Shown here in pieces: positions 13,741 through 26,321 of a stretch of DNA of 64,000 nt (position 1 is the stretch's first letter; the number at the start of each line of letters is the position of its first letter). Made by a program: the position numbers and the translations under genes. The stretch comes from Torreya grandis. Lineage: Eukaryota; Streptophyta; Pinopsida; Cupressales; Taxaceae. The stretch spans positions 1,044,501 through 1,108,500 of the forward strand of contig JARHVA010002424.1 of the NCBI GenBank assembly GCA_037957365.1. The letters run 5' to 3'. Under the pieces are notes generated by a model. The model searched no databases, was not told the DNA's origin, and was given only the letters and a program-made list of their open reading frames with translations.

Positions 13741-15637
13741 TTCTTGTACTCTAGGAGCCTCAACTTCCTATTTTGTCTTGAGAAACCATGATTATAATAT
13801 TTTGAAATATGACCAAAATTTTTATAGTTGAAAAACACTATTAATTTTTTATGGAAACACACCATGACCCATACCTCTTTAATGATAACTCTCCTTGTAG
13901 TTTCATACATATTCATTCTTGGAGGACCATCTATAATGCCTTGCTCTATGACCAAATTGATTACATGAATAAAAATAACCATTTAAAGGGTTAACATACC
14001 TTATAGTATTAGGATAATTGATATTATTAACTTTCAATCTTCCACCACCCTCTTTATTTTATTGATCATATTAGTGTTCTTATTTTTGTCTCCATTGAAA
14101 TCAAGCCTTTTTAAAATCATTATTAGTCTTTTCAAAACTCAAGATGTTATCTAGATCATTGGTACTCTTTTCAAACTTCAAAAAAGATTTAATCTTACTT
14201 GATGCTAGAATGAACTCAAATATTAAGGAATATACAATAGTTACATACCTTTCACATTATTTTTATTTAGCCTTTAGTCTTGCATTCATAATCTCAAGTT
14301 GAGTCTCCACTTGTTTGACTATTTCCTCTTGTTCTTTGGAATTGTTTCTTAGTCTAGCTTTAAACAAGTTGATTTTTTCCAAATAGTCTTTTACAAGATA
14401 TCTCATCACCCTATTTTTATTATTTAATATATTTAGTTCTTCTAGAATATTCATCAACTTAACCTCAAAGTCCACCTTATCTCCTTTTTCATCTAAATCA
14501 CCAACAACACCTCCAATCCATATGGACTCTTCTTGATTTGAATAGCTTGCTTCCTTAGCCATGAAGAGAAATTCATTAACTTTAGGGCCATCACCTTCAT
14601 GATCAATCTTAGAATAATTTCTCTCACTGTCATAAGATGAGTTACAATCTTCCTTGGTGTAGATACTTCTTTTTTTCTTGAAAAACTTCTTTTTATCATC
14701 ATACCTTCTACAGCTTTTCTTGATCTTATCAGACCTATAGGACATTTTATCATCATAAAGGCCTTCATAATTATCTTCATCATAATTTAACTTATGATTA
14801 TGAGGGAATTTGTTAGCAAAGTGTCCAATATATCTATAATTTAATAATTTAAAGGGAAGTTTTCCCTTGTATTTCCTTTAGCCTATCTTAAAATTTCATG
14901 AAAACATAGCTATCAAATCATCATCATCAATATCAAATTCATCATTACATTTGAATTTATTACCTTGTGTCTTCTTCTCCTTTGGTTTCTTCTCTACCTT
15001 GAATGCACATCCTTTATTTTTAGATCTTCCTTCACTTATCCTCATCTCATAAGCTGTTAGGGTTCTATGAAGTCCTTCCATCTCTAACTTGTCTAGATCT
15101 TACACTTCTTCAATATTAGATACATTATAATAAAATTTGGGACTTAAATATATCAAAACCTTTTTAAAAATAGTATACTCTTTCAATTATTCACCTAGGC
15201 CTCTTATTATGTTTAACACTTCATCAACCCTCAATAAGTAGGCTATAATGATATCATCTTCAATCATCCTTACGCTTTCAAACTTTCTTCTATGAGTTTG
15301 AAATTTATCCAACCTGATCTTAGAGTCTCCCTCATGAATAGTATTCAAATTATCCCAAATTTATTTATTATATATACAATTCATCACCTTCACAAGTTTT
15401 GCCTTTGATAGGCCACACATAATACCATTCATTGCTTTTGAATTATTGTCACTAGCTTTCTTACATGATGCATCTAAAGGAGGAATAAGGGGTGAAATAT
15501 ATCCATAAAAAAATATTTACACACATAATTACATTGATACATTAGATATTTACTCATCCTAGAACTCTAAAAAGCATAATTGAATCCATTAAACAATAGA
15601 TCCTTGTATACAAACTATCTTGTGTTTGACTAGCCAT
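13741..15637 (-). pseudogene. Copia gag, decayed, with two zinc-knuckle remnants
   Basis: Gag would form the virus-like particle that packages the element RNA. The start is the Met at 15637-15635 (MASQTQD). Then come LFNGFNYAF near 15603-15577 followed by SRMSKYLM, AMNGIMCGLSKAKLVKVMN near 15437-15385, IWDNLNTIHEGDSKI near 15355, THRRKFESVRM near 15300, RVDEVLNIIRGLGE near 15230-15190 and EMEGLHRTLTAYEMR near 15080-15040. This is the standard order of plant Copia gag. A first knuckle remnant (RYIGHFANKFPH, 14855-14811) and a second (YKNFGHISKYYNH, 13836-13786) have both lost cysteines. Between them lies a Lys-rich then acidic stretch (KKKFFKKKRS; SYDSERNYS) and a predicted helical tail. Open pieces remain at 14263-14745 and 14896-15081, but stops and frameshifts make it non-functional. 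Confidence 0.88.
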
Positions 15638-15683
15638 CTTCTCTTGATTAAAATATCCTTTAGGTTATTATACATACTTAAAA

Positions 15684-15701
15684 GGACCTAATATGATACA
15701 T
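15684..15701 (-). other. Primer-binding site of the Copia element (degenerate)
   Basis: In minus-strand sense it reads ATGTATCATATTAGGTCC, close to the initiator-Met tRNA primer-binding site pattern TGGTATCAGAG followed by AGGTCC common in plant Copia. It sits between the LTR end and the gag start, as expected. Confidence 0.6.
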
Positions 15702-17216
15702 AATTTTTTAATTTTATATAATAAGTGGTGGGTGAATTAGTTATCTTAAAATAATCTTTCAATTTCACTTATCATCCATGAAGCATTCATTTACATTTAT
15801 ACATTAACCAATACATACACAAGCATCTATGAAATCAAATAACATAAGAACATAAGATATATGTTAGAATCCATATTTGGGGATAAAAACCACTGATTCA
15901 CATATTTTACTACAGTACTATAAGTAATGAATAAAACTTTTAGTGAGGCACCAACCCCACAAGGAGCACCAACTCAACTAGTCCTTTAACAATCACCAAC
16001 TTGCAAGAAGGATCTAACCCCCTAGGTAACTCAAAACCAACTTAGTGATATTTAACCTATGATAATAATTTAATACCTATTTCTCAACAAAATAATATGA
16101 CCTGATTATTTTGATCTTCTCACTCTTCTATCTCTCTCAAATAACTTATTAGGCCTTCTCACTCAACTAACCCTTTCCTTGGTAGAATTAGGTAAAATGA
16201 TCTTGATCATAACCTATAGAAACATAGATATATATTATTTATATATGAAAAAAAACCTTTATTATGATCTTAAATACATTTATCTAGTTACCACAACTCT
16301 ATATCATTCGCTCATGTCCTCAATATCCTAACTAGTCAAATTAGGCCTATTAGACCTTCTCTTTATACTTGACTCTTGCTCTCACCCATATTAGTCAGTA
16401 AATTGCTTATACATACATGGATCATCATTGAAATATATCAAAAAAAAATTTCATAAGTGAAACAAGCATTACATAGGTCAGTCATTACCCTTAAGGGTCA
16501 AAACCACCATTAAGCCTAATAGAGACCTAATGCAATTAGGCCTTCCTAAGCACACGTTTCACTTAGGCATCCTTAGAATACTTTTATCATATAAAAATGG
16601 ATTAAAAAATTAATATAAAATTGAATTATACTCATAATAATCTCTCATTATGTCCCCACCACCATTTATATCATTTCACTCCTTGAACCACATAATTAGG
16701 TCTACTTGCCAGTAGGCCTTCTTACTGCTAGAATGTCTATCTTGAAAATATGAATCATACACTCAACTTTGACACAAAAAAATAATAAAAAAATAACATG
16801 GATTGAAATTTAATTAATTTATTTTCAAAACCAATTCCATTATAATTCACCAAATAGGGAAAAATATCTAAAACTGATCAACTCCAAATGCTTACCCAGA
16901 ACTGCACACAAGCCTTAAGAACCTAGTCAGAAGCCTTTGACTTTTCACACCTTCATGGGAGTTTTTCATGCATAAAGATGTGTTAAAATTAACCTATGAT
17001 CCCTAAATAACAAATTAATGTTCATTTAATTAATTAAATATATTCAAAAAGACTTAGGAATAACATCCTCACTCATACACAAAAATTGTCTATAGCTCCA
17101 AAAACATAGTCATGAAGATCAAGATTTAGAACACCTATGTGAACACTTTTATGAACTTAAAATAGGTTTTAATGATCCTTAATAATAATTAGAAAATATT
17201 TTAATATATTTTATCT
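15702..17216 (-). repeat. 5' LTR of the Copia element, proximal part
   Basis: Aligns in order with 10873-12390. It stops at 17216, where element A begins with a TG/CA terminus. The rest of this LTR resumes at 26242. This half contains the LTR 3' end, next to the primer-binding site. Confidence 0.82.
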
Positions 17217-18438
17217 TGTAATTTTACTCAATATAATATGGTTAGTATGGTGATAATTTCAAAATGAAAACAAAATGAAAGAAACACACTAACTAACATA
17301 ACATCTCTAGGCCTAGACACTAGAGAGAGATTAGTTAAAAAAACATGAATAAAACAAAAAACTAAAATGAAAAATAAATCTTATTTTACCTTCCTTGGAT
17401 GCTCCAAAATTCTTGTTGTAGTGTCTTTCTCAGTTTGTGCTCATGAAGTCCTCCTCAATGGAAGTTTGGCTACCTCTATCTCTCCTTGGCACCTTTGGCT
17501 TGTGGCTTAACTTGGCTTGGAATCAATTTGGCATGGTAACAATAATTTATTAAAGCTTTGTAATAAATTTTACATTATAAATTTTCATAATCATAGTATT
17601 TTAAGATATTTTATAATAATAAATTTGTACCAAAATAACTTAAAAATGATGTGGTAAGGCCTCCTATTTATAGGTTTTTGTAAATGTCTAGAATCAACCT
17701 AAACCGCCCATCTTGAGATTGAGATGTGTGGTTAAGGATTAATTCAATTTTTTAAATTAATTTTATAATTATCCTCATCATGAAATTATAATAAGGGTAA
17801 ATTAAGAGGCATGGATGGCATCATGGAAGGCATTAATGAGGCGTGGAGGGCATGAATCTTGATATTTATGGCATTATGGCATAAGGATGTCTTCCCAAGA
17901 AATAAGGTCACTGATGATGCACATATTCAATATACATTTAAAAAAATAATTTTTCAAAAAGTTTCCATGGAATTATTGATTAGGCCTTGATTTGGGTTAA
18001 TTAGCTCTTAAGCATGTTTAAGCACTTTGTGCACAAATTACCCAAATTAATCAGAATACCTTGTTATTGGTCCAAAATTTGAATAAATTAGAATTGGAAG
18101 GTGATTTTAGATGCATTGGATCTATATTCCTATTTATGATGTTACAAAAAAAATAACAAATTCATGTGTCTCATATAATATATTTGATAGGAAAGAACAA
18201 TCTAGAGCACCCAAGGGTAAAATTGGCATTTTGACTAGAAATGATCTGATCAAAGTTAGCTAGTCCATAAATTGCATTACCCCATTTAGGGATACCTTAG
18301 TCAAAAATCATATTTTAATATCTCAATTTCACATCATTTAGCGTGTTTTAGTATTTTTAGGCCAAATTATGCATTTTAGGTAGAAAATAGTTAAAAGCCT
18401 GGCTGGAGGTTATTGGTGACTAGTTTTAGGTGTTTACA
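17217..18438 (-). repeat. 3' LTR of element A
   Basis: Pairs with 25071-26241 along its whole length: GGTTAGTATGG near the left end, CTTGGCTTGGAATCAATTTG in the middle, TTTAGGTGTTTACA at the right end. In minus sense it begins TGTAAACACC and ends TACA. A TATA-box-like TATAAATA lies at 17672-17665 just upstream of the expected transcription start. Confidence 0.9.
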
Positions 18439-18460
18439 GTTTGCCCCTATTTGGGAAGAT
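18439..18460 (-). promoter_or_regulatory. Polypurine tract of element A
   Basis: In minus sense the sequence just before the 3' LTR is CCCAAATAGGGGCAAAC, purine-rich and directly abutting TGTAAACACC. This is the expected plus-strand DNA primer site. Element B has a matching tract. Confidence 0.7.
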
Positions 18461-18717
18461 GTTACAAACCATAGGAAAAGAAAACATATTATCAAATGAT
18501 GAGAGATGGATTATATGTAAAAAATAAGATGATGGTTGAAGAACAAATCTCCAAATGGTTTTGGGAATCCTATGATGATGACCCCTCAAGGGAATGCCTG
18601 TCACATTTGTTGATGGATGGTCCCTCAAAAACAAGCAAGAAGAAAGGTGGAATTAACCCATGGTTGAGATTAATCCAAATGAGAAAATACTTACTTGCAT
18701 TGATGTAAAAAGGATAG

Positions 18718-19970
18718 TGATTTGCCCAAATGTGGTTATAATCAAGATTAAAAGTTAAAATAGTGATTTTCCCATAGGCGGTTATAATCATTAAGCAAAC
18801 CTATATTGGCTAAAGATGATTGTGCCCCAATTAGGACTGATTAGCAAGCATAACTCAAGGATATAACCTAGAAAATATATTAAATATGAGTAGGTGTAAA
18901 ATGATGAAAGAGATAGATAGAATAATAAGATTGATCAACATAAATGATTTAGTTGTACCTGCCAATGAGGAGATGCTCATCCTGATTAGCAATGATACAA
19001 CTAGAATGGCCAATGGGTTAATGTGATCAAGGGTGGGATGGAAGGGTTTGATAAGGTAATAGGGAGAAAATTCTATGGCTCTATTGATTATAGACCTTTT
19101 TGAAGCTGATTTTTTGGTAGCATGTGATGATAGGCTTTATGATAGAACAACATGAAGACTATTTTAAAATATGCATAAGGATTGACCCTTGATCCAATAA
19201 ACACTTAAAAATAATGCACCAATGATAAAAACCATGATGATAATGTTGATGTATGAATATGGATAGACTCAAGAATAATGTGTTCAATGAATCACCCAAT
19301 GGACACATATAGACCGAGTCAAAGCAATAGTGCTAAAAGAAAACAAATAGGCAAGTGAATAACCAAACAAACAAAATTAAATTAAATAAACAAACAAAAA
19401 TCCCAAAAACAAAAGCAAAATAGAGTATCCTAACAATAATAATGCCCTAGTAAGGTGGATTGAGGATAACTAACTAAGCTTAGACAAGACAAATATTTTT
19501 GGATTTTTGAAATGTTATGAATTTTTTTGGCATTTTGAGGTATCTTAACTCATTATAGAATGACAAGATACCTACTCACAAAATGGTGAGAGAATTTGGC
19601 TTAGTTTTCTCATAAAATAGTGAAAGAGTATGGAAAGGGAGATTGAGGTGACCTCAACATGAATTGAGCATGACCCACATAGTCCTAAAATGACCTCAAG
19701 TCATAGTAACTCCATCCACACAAAAGGTGAGGAAAAACCAATTAGGTCCTAACAAGTTCTCAAAACTAACAAATGGCTAGTCAAATGAAAATAGTAATGG
19801 TAAGGTGATGCATAAATGCATGGTAAACAAGTGTTGTCCCTAGTTTTTCCATAGGTGGTTATAATAAAGACACAATAACATAGGTTAATGATACTACTTT
19901 TCCCATAGGAGGTTATAATTAGTAGTAATCTTGGTGAAACATTGATTTTCCCATAGGTGGTTATAATCAA
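18718..19970 (-). repeat. Hairpin-repeat units of element A (five units)
   Basis: Plus-strand core TTTGCCCAAAGGTGGTTATAA or close variants at 18718-18744, 18764-18790, 19838-19868, 19890-19930 and 19942-19970. The arms are complementary: TGATT/AATCA in the first two, GATACTACT/AGTAGTAATC in the fourth, and TTGATT/AATCAA in the fifth. The third has lost its right arm. The last three form the ordered cassette also seen in B, C, D and E. Confidence 0.8.
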
Positions 19971-20465
19971 GCTCACATAAATAAAATTGATAGGATAAAA
20001 GATATCTTGCCAGATCAACTATCACACTACTTTCATAGACTATCATTATAAACATGGATTTGATTTATTATTGAAACTTGATTATAATCCTCCCAAAAAA
20101 GGTGTGGGAAGAACCACATGAACCAAAATCAAAATAATAGTGGGTAGGATGGCTAAAAATAGGCTTTGGTCTAGATAAGAATGGAATGATAGGGTTTTAT
20201 GATCTTGTTAAGGATAATGATCATTTTTTATACATTAGATAAAATGGTAAGAGGGTTTCCCCCAAGTGATAGTGTAAATAGCAAGAATATATGATAATGG
20301 AAAATGGATATGTAATAATGACAATGGTAATGAAATGGTATGGTACATGTTTTTAGCTTGGTTATGGTTTTTGATTCTATTATTCTTGATAATATGGAGA
20401 TGCATATCCTAATAAACAAATGATACAAATATAATACTCGATTATATTAATTGCTAGCCCACACC

Positions 20466-22670
20466 TCATCTGAATAGCTGCTCTATTAAAAATAACCTAC
20501 AAATTTGGTTACTGAGAATGATTTTGTGATCTTCATTGGTCATTGATTTTGATTCCTTCAAATGTCGAGATAAGGTATGTGTATAGCCTCTATAAAGGAA
20601 AGTGTGACCATGGATGGTAAATAGGGACAAAGAATGGATGGTAGGTTTGATTGTGAAATGGAATGGAAAATGATAATAGAAAGGGTAATGGTGGGGAAAC
20701 AAATGAAGATTGAGATGTTTAGTCATGCGTAATGTTGTTGATGCCAAATTAAACATAAATTTGGTTATGGCAGGTCCAAATAATTATTCTCTTGATAAGA
20801 CCACTATATTTTTCTATTATTTGATCTTGAGAGTAGCTACCATCTGATTAGGCTATAGATAAGAAGCTATTTTGATTTGATCTTTGATTTTGTCTTCATC
20901 AAGCAGTGAAGAAATTTTATGCTCCACTATTGGTGCCTTAAAGAGGATTTCACCAATGAAGTTATCTTGATTTTCCCATAGTGCCTTCAAGAATATTTCA
21001 CTAAGGAATGTGCACTTTTGAATTTGATTATCTTCTAGCACTTCTAAAAAAGTTTCACTAGAAGATGTTGAGTTGGAACTTTGATTGTATCCTAGCACCT
21101 TTGAAAAGGTTTCACTAGGAGAGTGTTCTTCTACTACATGAATGTGGTCTTGGCCTCCTTGCTATTCTTCTATTGCTATGCCACCATGGATGCAATTTAA
21201 CAAAGTGTGTTTCCATCAATCCCAATCAACACTTATGAGAGATGGAATGCTAATTATATGGCTATTTTGGTTGATGGTAATGGAATGAGGAGAGGTTACA
21301 CAATCCTCATAGAAGATATTGGGATAACTTGTGTCAAATCAAAATTAATCATCCTTAAAAACTATATAAGGATCACAAATGTATTCAAATTGATCTATAA
21401 GGCATGTGTAACCAATATTTTGATAGCCATGAACATATTCTTCTAAATCTGATTCTAATTTAAGGGACTCTAAATCTAATGTTGAGACTGATGTTGATTC
21501 TAATTATGATGTTAAATTTTATGTTGATTTAAGAATAGAACTAGACTCTAACTCTGATTCTTCATTTGATGGGTACTCTATTACAATGATGTTTTGTTGA
21601 ATATTTGGTTTTAGATAAGTAATGGTCTGTGATGGCATAATGGGCTACACAAAAACTATTTTGTCAAAGTGAGACTCCTCTAGGATGGGAAATAGGTCAA
21701 GAGACAACTCCTTAAAGACTATCTTGTCAATAGGAGGCTCTTGAAAAATAGGCACATGATCAAGGTAATGATTTACCCAAAGGTAGTTATAATCATTAAG
21801 GAGTGACTCAATAAAGACTGGCTTGTCAGAGTGAGACTCCTAAACAACTAGGATAGGATCAATAGGTGATTCATCATAGGCTAACTTATCACAAATGTTT
21901 GATTCAACAAAAACATCTTAGATTGGTTGGTTATCTTGGCCTTAGTTTCTAATGAGTTGAAAAATACCAATTTTGACCACAGCTTGGTCTTTAAAAGATT
22001 GGATCGGTTGAGGTTTAGATGGGATTGGCATTAGATGAGGAATGAATTACAATTGGATAATGGTAGGGCATTGGGGAGAATGATTTATCACATGAGCCAA
22101 AGGATAAAGTCTTGATATGGTAATTATAGGGCATTGTGGGGCTTGATTTCTTATACAAGCCAAAGGACTAAGTCTTGGAATGATGAAGGGGTGTTGTGGA
22201 GCTTGATTTCTCACACAAGCCAAAGGATGAGGTCCTAATATAGAAATGGTGTGACATTGTGGTCTTAGAATAGAAATGGTATGATGTGGTGGAGCCTAAT
22301 TAATCTCATAAGCTAAAGCATCCAAGTCTTCCTCATAAACCATATCATCCCAGTTGTGAGTTGGCTCATAAGCTAATTCTTGACTATGTTCCACGTACTG
22401 ATTATTGAAAAGAGGGTATGGATACATATCCCAAATAAAATTATCTATATTTGGGTCTTCAAAGTCCTCCTCACAAAACTCTTCATACCAATCCAGGTCT
22501 TGATTTGGATTTTTTGGATTTTGACTATGTTCCCCATATGGAGTATTGTAGGGAGAATAATAAAACTCCTTAGAAAATCTTTCTCTATAGGGGTTCCTAG
22601 TCAGATTTTATGTGGCCATTATATCATAAGTTATATTATACATGACTCTACCATAAGTGTAGCTAGACAT
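20466..22670 (-). pseudogene. Element A internal ORF, acidic, unknown function (decayed)
   Basis: No known domain recognised. The start is the Met at 22670-22668 (MSSYTYGRVMYN), chosen because the same start region is seen in element B. A stop-free run near 22506-22300 reads DWYEEFCEEDFEDPNIDN and continues with WDMYPYPLFNNQYVEHSQ, strongly acidic and aromatic. Downstream is a repeated proline-rich or glutamine-rich region (several RNQAP-like units, now frameshifted), then IFYEDCVTSPHSITINQN near 21300. Next come degenerate repeats of an S-E-T-F-L-E-x-L-x-x-N-Q unit at 21098-20853, and a C-terminal FTIHGRTFLYRGYTHTLSRHLK near 20610-20550. Stops and frameshifts make it non-functional. The SGE-x-L-F-style repeats resemble a linker found just upstream of RT in C and D, so part may derive from the Tat polyprotein. 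The rest could be a diverged gag or an acquired ORF. Confidence 0.6.
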
Positions 22671-25050
22671 TTCCAAATAAATGATGAAATATCCAAAAAC
22701 AAAAAGGCTTAGAGTTCTACAAACTCTCAAAAATGATCTAAAGGACAAATGGTTCAATCTTGGTCCAACTTGGTCAAAGGGGTGGAGTTGTATCTCCAAT
22801 GTGGTTTGAAAGTGTATTTGTATCTCCAAAATGGTTTGTGCTAAGACTTGGCATAAAATAGTCTAACATCAAATGTCTAATGTCAAATTTTATATGCATA
22901 AAAGGTCAAGCATTTGAATAAAAATTGGTATGTCAAAGGCCTAGGTCAAAGTGTTCCAAACAAGGTCTAAACTAGGAAAAGGAAAATTTGAGTTACTAGG
23001 TCTTTTGTCTAAACATGGAGTCAAAAGATAGGCTCAAACAAACAGGCATATGCTAAGACTTCTGTCCAAATAATGTCAAAAGCTAGACTTGAAACAAAGG
23101 CTGATGTGATTTGATTTAATCTAATAAGTTTGGAAACAACTTTGACATAAACCCATCACATGGAATCAAACATAAACATGATCACTTGGCATAAGGCATA
23201 AGGAAAAAGGCATTTTGAGAAATACTATGTTCTCCCAAATAAAGGCACAAACAATGATAAGGATAACTACTAAACAAACAAATCATCAATAGTTTTCATA
23301 TTTGGGTAATCTATTAATCAAAGTTATGCAACCAAAAAGAGAAAGATCTATGTACTAACCCCATGAATTAAGGCCTACACAAAAATAAATCAATGTTTGA
23401 ATCCAAACTTGACAAGGCTAATTGAAGACTTAATGGTAAAAATTAAGATTTGAACAAATATGCTAGACAAGATTGGACAACATGACAACACAAGACAAAG
23501 GTCTAAATGGTATACATGACATGGTTTGAAACAAATGGTTTTTAGCACAAGCTAAACTAGTTTTAAAATAAATTGAGTAGCCTAATGGTGCAAGCATGCT
23601 CGAATGATGTGCTATATTTCAAAAGACTCAAGGGCACAAATGTTTTGAAATGATTTGGGTAGCATAAAAGTACCCTCCTCAACTCAAATGACACACACAC
23701 AAACAAATTTAGGAAAAATTTCAAGGCACAAGTGTGGTGTAAAATGGCTATCATAACACCTCTTTAGACAAAAAAGTGACGTATAGACAAATTGGTTTTG
23801 GCATGGATTTATAAACAAACAAAGAAGTTTTATTCTCAAAAACACCAAGTAATATAATGACCAAAATACACTAAGTATAATCATCCAAATCATAGTAAGG
23901 GTATATCAATGTGGGGTTGACTAAACTATCAAGCTTCGAATGCCTCTAGGGAAATCAATTTCACAATGACTTTCACATCAAATAATGCAAAAGAAAAGCA
24001 TGGAAATTGGGTGACCATGGTATTGGATAGTTTTAAAAAGGTCTAGTCCTTTTTACAATCACTACATCTTACTCTTTTCTCAGTGTAGTGTGATGTCCAA
24101 ATCCATATATGTCCTGTGTGCAAATCCAAAGGAATAAGTAAATTCAATTCTTGGAGGTGAAACCCTGGGTAAAAAACCCAAATAACTTATGAGGTAATGA
24201 TGTCTCCCTCGTAAGCCAATATGCAATGAAATAAAAGACATAAAAAAGGACTTTAGGGTCATTTTCAAGGTCACCCAAACTTTGATGAGTTTTTGGGGAG
24301 TGCTTTAGATGACATTATTTCTAAGCTTTGAACTAGGATTATTACAATAGGAATGACACATTTGATTCCAAAGGTTCCCTGAAAGGGACAAATGGAAAAG
24401 CATACATGCAACATCTCTCTTTTCCCAAACAAAAATTTAATCTAAATAACTAAGTGGATAGAAAAAGCTTGAAAAGATGAGTTCATTTTTAAGCCTAAAT
24501 GGAAAATGAGGTGGTGTTCATTTGACCCCTTGGAATTAGTTGTAAATTTGAAAACTAATGCTAAAAACACTTATTTAAGCACCTAAATGTTACTTTAAGC
24601 ACCAAAATAATGTTCCTAATTCATTTTTAAGCATGAAAAAGGTGATCTAAACATGTTTTTAGAAAATTTCAAGCTTGGTATTGCAACAAAAATGTTAGCA
24701 TGTCCTTTAACCTTGAATCTCTTTTAGGTTTGAAACAATGAACTTGAAAAAAGAACTCTCAAGTCTATGTTTAAAAAAAAACATAGTTATCAGCATCGGT
24801 TATATAACTGATGATGATTACATTTACTAACCGATGATGGTTATCTAAATGACATCAGTTATACCAATGTGACCGATAATAGCTATCTAATCAATGTCAT
24901 TTTTACTAATTAACGTTGGTTACTGTGTAAACTCATGGTAAACAAAAATGACAAAACAAAGTTAGAAAATCAATTTGCAAGAATTTTAATGATCCAAATG
25001 AAGATTTTAAAGCTAAAAAATGATTTTATTCATGTGTGAGATGCATCTAG
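22671..25050 (-). other. Leader region of element A
   Basis: A long stretch between primer-binding site and ORF with no coherent frame on the sense strand. It aligns in order with the leader of element B (for example paired TTTGGAGATACAA-like words near 22790-22830 and 57610-57660). It includes a short tandem repeat at 24785-24935. A long untranslated leader is common in Tat-lineage and non-autonomous LTR elements. Confidence 0.6.
24785..24935 (-). repeat. Degenerate 20-24-bp tandem repeat in leader of A
   Basis: Words related to AACCGATGATGGTTATCT recur about six times. The same place in element B has five cleaner 20-bp units (55080-55179), so the array belongs to the family. Confidence 0.7.
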
Positions 25051-25068
25051 TTCCACCAGACATGTCAT
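25051..25068 (-). other. Primer-binding site of element A (degenerate)
   Basis: Adjacent to the 5' LTR end; in minus sense TTATGACATGTCTGGTGG. It aligns with AATGGCATGCTCATTGGG of element B. Both look like degraded versions of a TGGCGAC-type site used by Tat/Ogre-like elements, but I could not check the tRNA match. Confidence 0.5.
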
Positions 25069-25070
25069 AA

Positions 25071-26238
25071 TGTGATTTATGAATTTGACTCAAGAGAGGA
25101 TGGTTAGTATGGTATTAATTTCAAAATGAAATAAACACACTAACTAGCATAACATCTCTAGGCGTAGACATTGGGGAGAGCTTAGTTAACAAACATGAAG
25201 AAAACACACAACTAAAATGCAAAAGAAATCCTCTTTTACCTTGATTGGATGCTCCAAAATTCTTGTTGTAGTGTCTTGTTTGATTTGTGCTCATGAATTC
25301 CTTATCAATAGAATCTTGGCTACCTCCATCTCTCCTTGGCACATTTGGCTTGTGGCTTGGCTTGGCTTGGAATCAATTTGGCATGGTAACACTAATTTCT
25401 TGAAGCTTTGTAATCAATTTTGCATTATAAATTTGTATAATCATAAACTTTGAAGATATTTGAGCACAATAATTTTGCACCAAAATAGATTTAAAATGAT
25501 GTGGTAAGGCCTCCTCTTTGTATATTTTTACAAATGTCTAGAATCAACCTGAACCATCCATCCTGAGATTGAGATGTGTGGTTGAGGATTAATTCAATTT
25601 TTAGAATTAAGTTTATAATTATCCTCATTGTGACATTGGAAGAAGGGGCAATTAAGAGGCATGGAGGGCATGAATCCTACTATTTATGGTATTTATGACC
25701 TAGGGATATCTTCCTAAGAAATGAGGTCACCTGATGATGTAGATATTTAATATCTATTTAAAAAAAAGTTTTCAACAATTTTCCATGGAATTATTGATTA
25801 GGTTTTAATTTGGGTTAATTAGATCTTAAGCATGTTTAAGCACTTTATGCACAAATTGCCTAAATTGATCAAAATTCTTTATTATTGGTCCAAATTTTGA
25901 CTAAAATGGAATTGGAAAGTGATTTTAGATGCGTTAGATTCATATTCCAATTTAGGATGTTACTAATAATAAAGGAACATGTCTTGTGTAAGAGATTTGA
26001 TAGGAAAGAGAAATCTAGAGCACCCAAGTGAAAAATTGGCATTTTGACCCAAAATTATCTAATTAAAGTTAGCTAGCCCATAAATTGCATTGCTCCATTT
26101 AGGTATACCTTGGTCAAAATTAGACTTGAATATGTCAATTTCACATCGTTTAGTGTGTTTTAGGCCAAATTGTACATTTTAGGTGAAAATTGGTCAAAAT
26201 CCTAGTTGGAGGTTATTGGTGGCTAGTTTTAGGTGTCT

Positions 26239-26241
<3 letters not shown>
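25071..26241 (-). repeat. 5' LTR of element A
   Basis: 1171 bp, pairs with 17217-18438. In minus sense it starts TGTAGACACCTAAAA and ends AAATCACA. The TATA box seen in the partner LTR is mutated here (CTCTTTGTATATT region near 25515). Confidence 0.9.

Positions 26242-26319
<78 letters not shown>
26242..26319. repeat. (AT)39 microsatellite at the A/Copia junction
   Basis: A pure AT run immediately after the end of element A. The intact Copia LTR copy has only a short TATATATAT at this place (near 12390), so the repeat expanded after or during insertion. Confidence 0.95.

Positions 26320-26321
<2 letters not shown>

Larger units (their letters stand above)
17217..26241 (-). mobile_element. 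Element A: LTR retroelement without pol, nested in Copia LTR
   Basis: Minus-strand order: 5' LTR (26241-25071), primer-binding site (25068-25051), leader (25050-22671), one decayed ORF (22670-20466), 3' non-coding region with hairpin repeats (20465-18461), polypurine tract (18460-18439), 3' LTR (18438-17217). The LTR is closely related to those of element B and more distantly to those of C and E. No protease, RT or integrase motif could be read in any frame, so it looks non-autonomous. It inserted in the Copia 5' LTR at a TA-rich spot. The flanks TATCT and ATATA do not form a clean duplication, probably because of the microsatellite. The LTRs differ by eye more than those of B, so A seems older than B. 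Confidence 0.85.

Noticed and set aside
17217..18438. First reading of the A/B LTR as plus-sense in A (TGTAATT...TTTACA)
   Set aside because: Pol of the related C, D and E runs on the opposite strand, the TATAAATA box and the TGGCATG primer site only fit the reverse orientation, so sense is minus for A and plus for B.
18434..18791. Small overlapping frames on both strands next to the A 3' LTR
   Set aside because: They span LTR, purine tract and hairpin units, which are non-coding in all family members.
21207..21446. 79-codon plus frame with a similar minus frame in B (58993-59214)
   Set aside because: Antisense shadow of the IFYEDCVT part of the element ORF.
22380..22712. 110-codon plus frame in A with a homologous 116-codon minus frame in B (57734-58084)
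   Set aside because: Both are antisense to the acidic element ORF. They are conserved because the sense strand is homologous, and the LTR TATA box, primer site and purine tract fix the other strand as sense.
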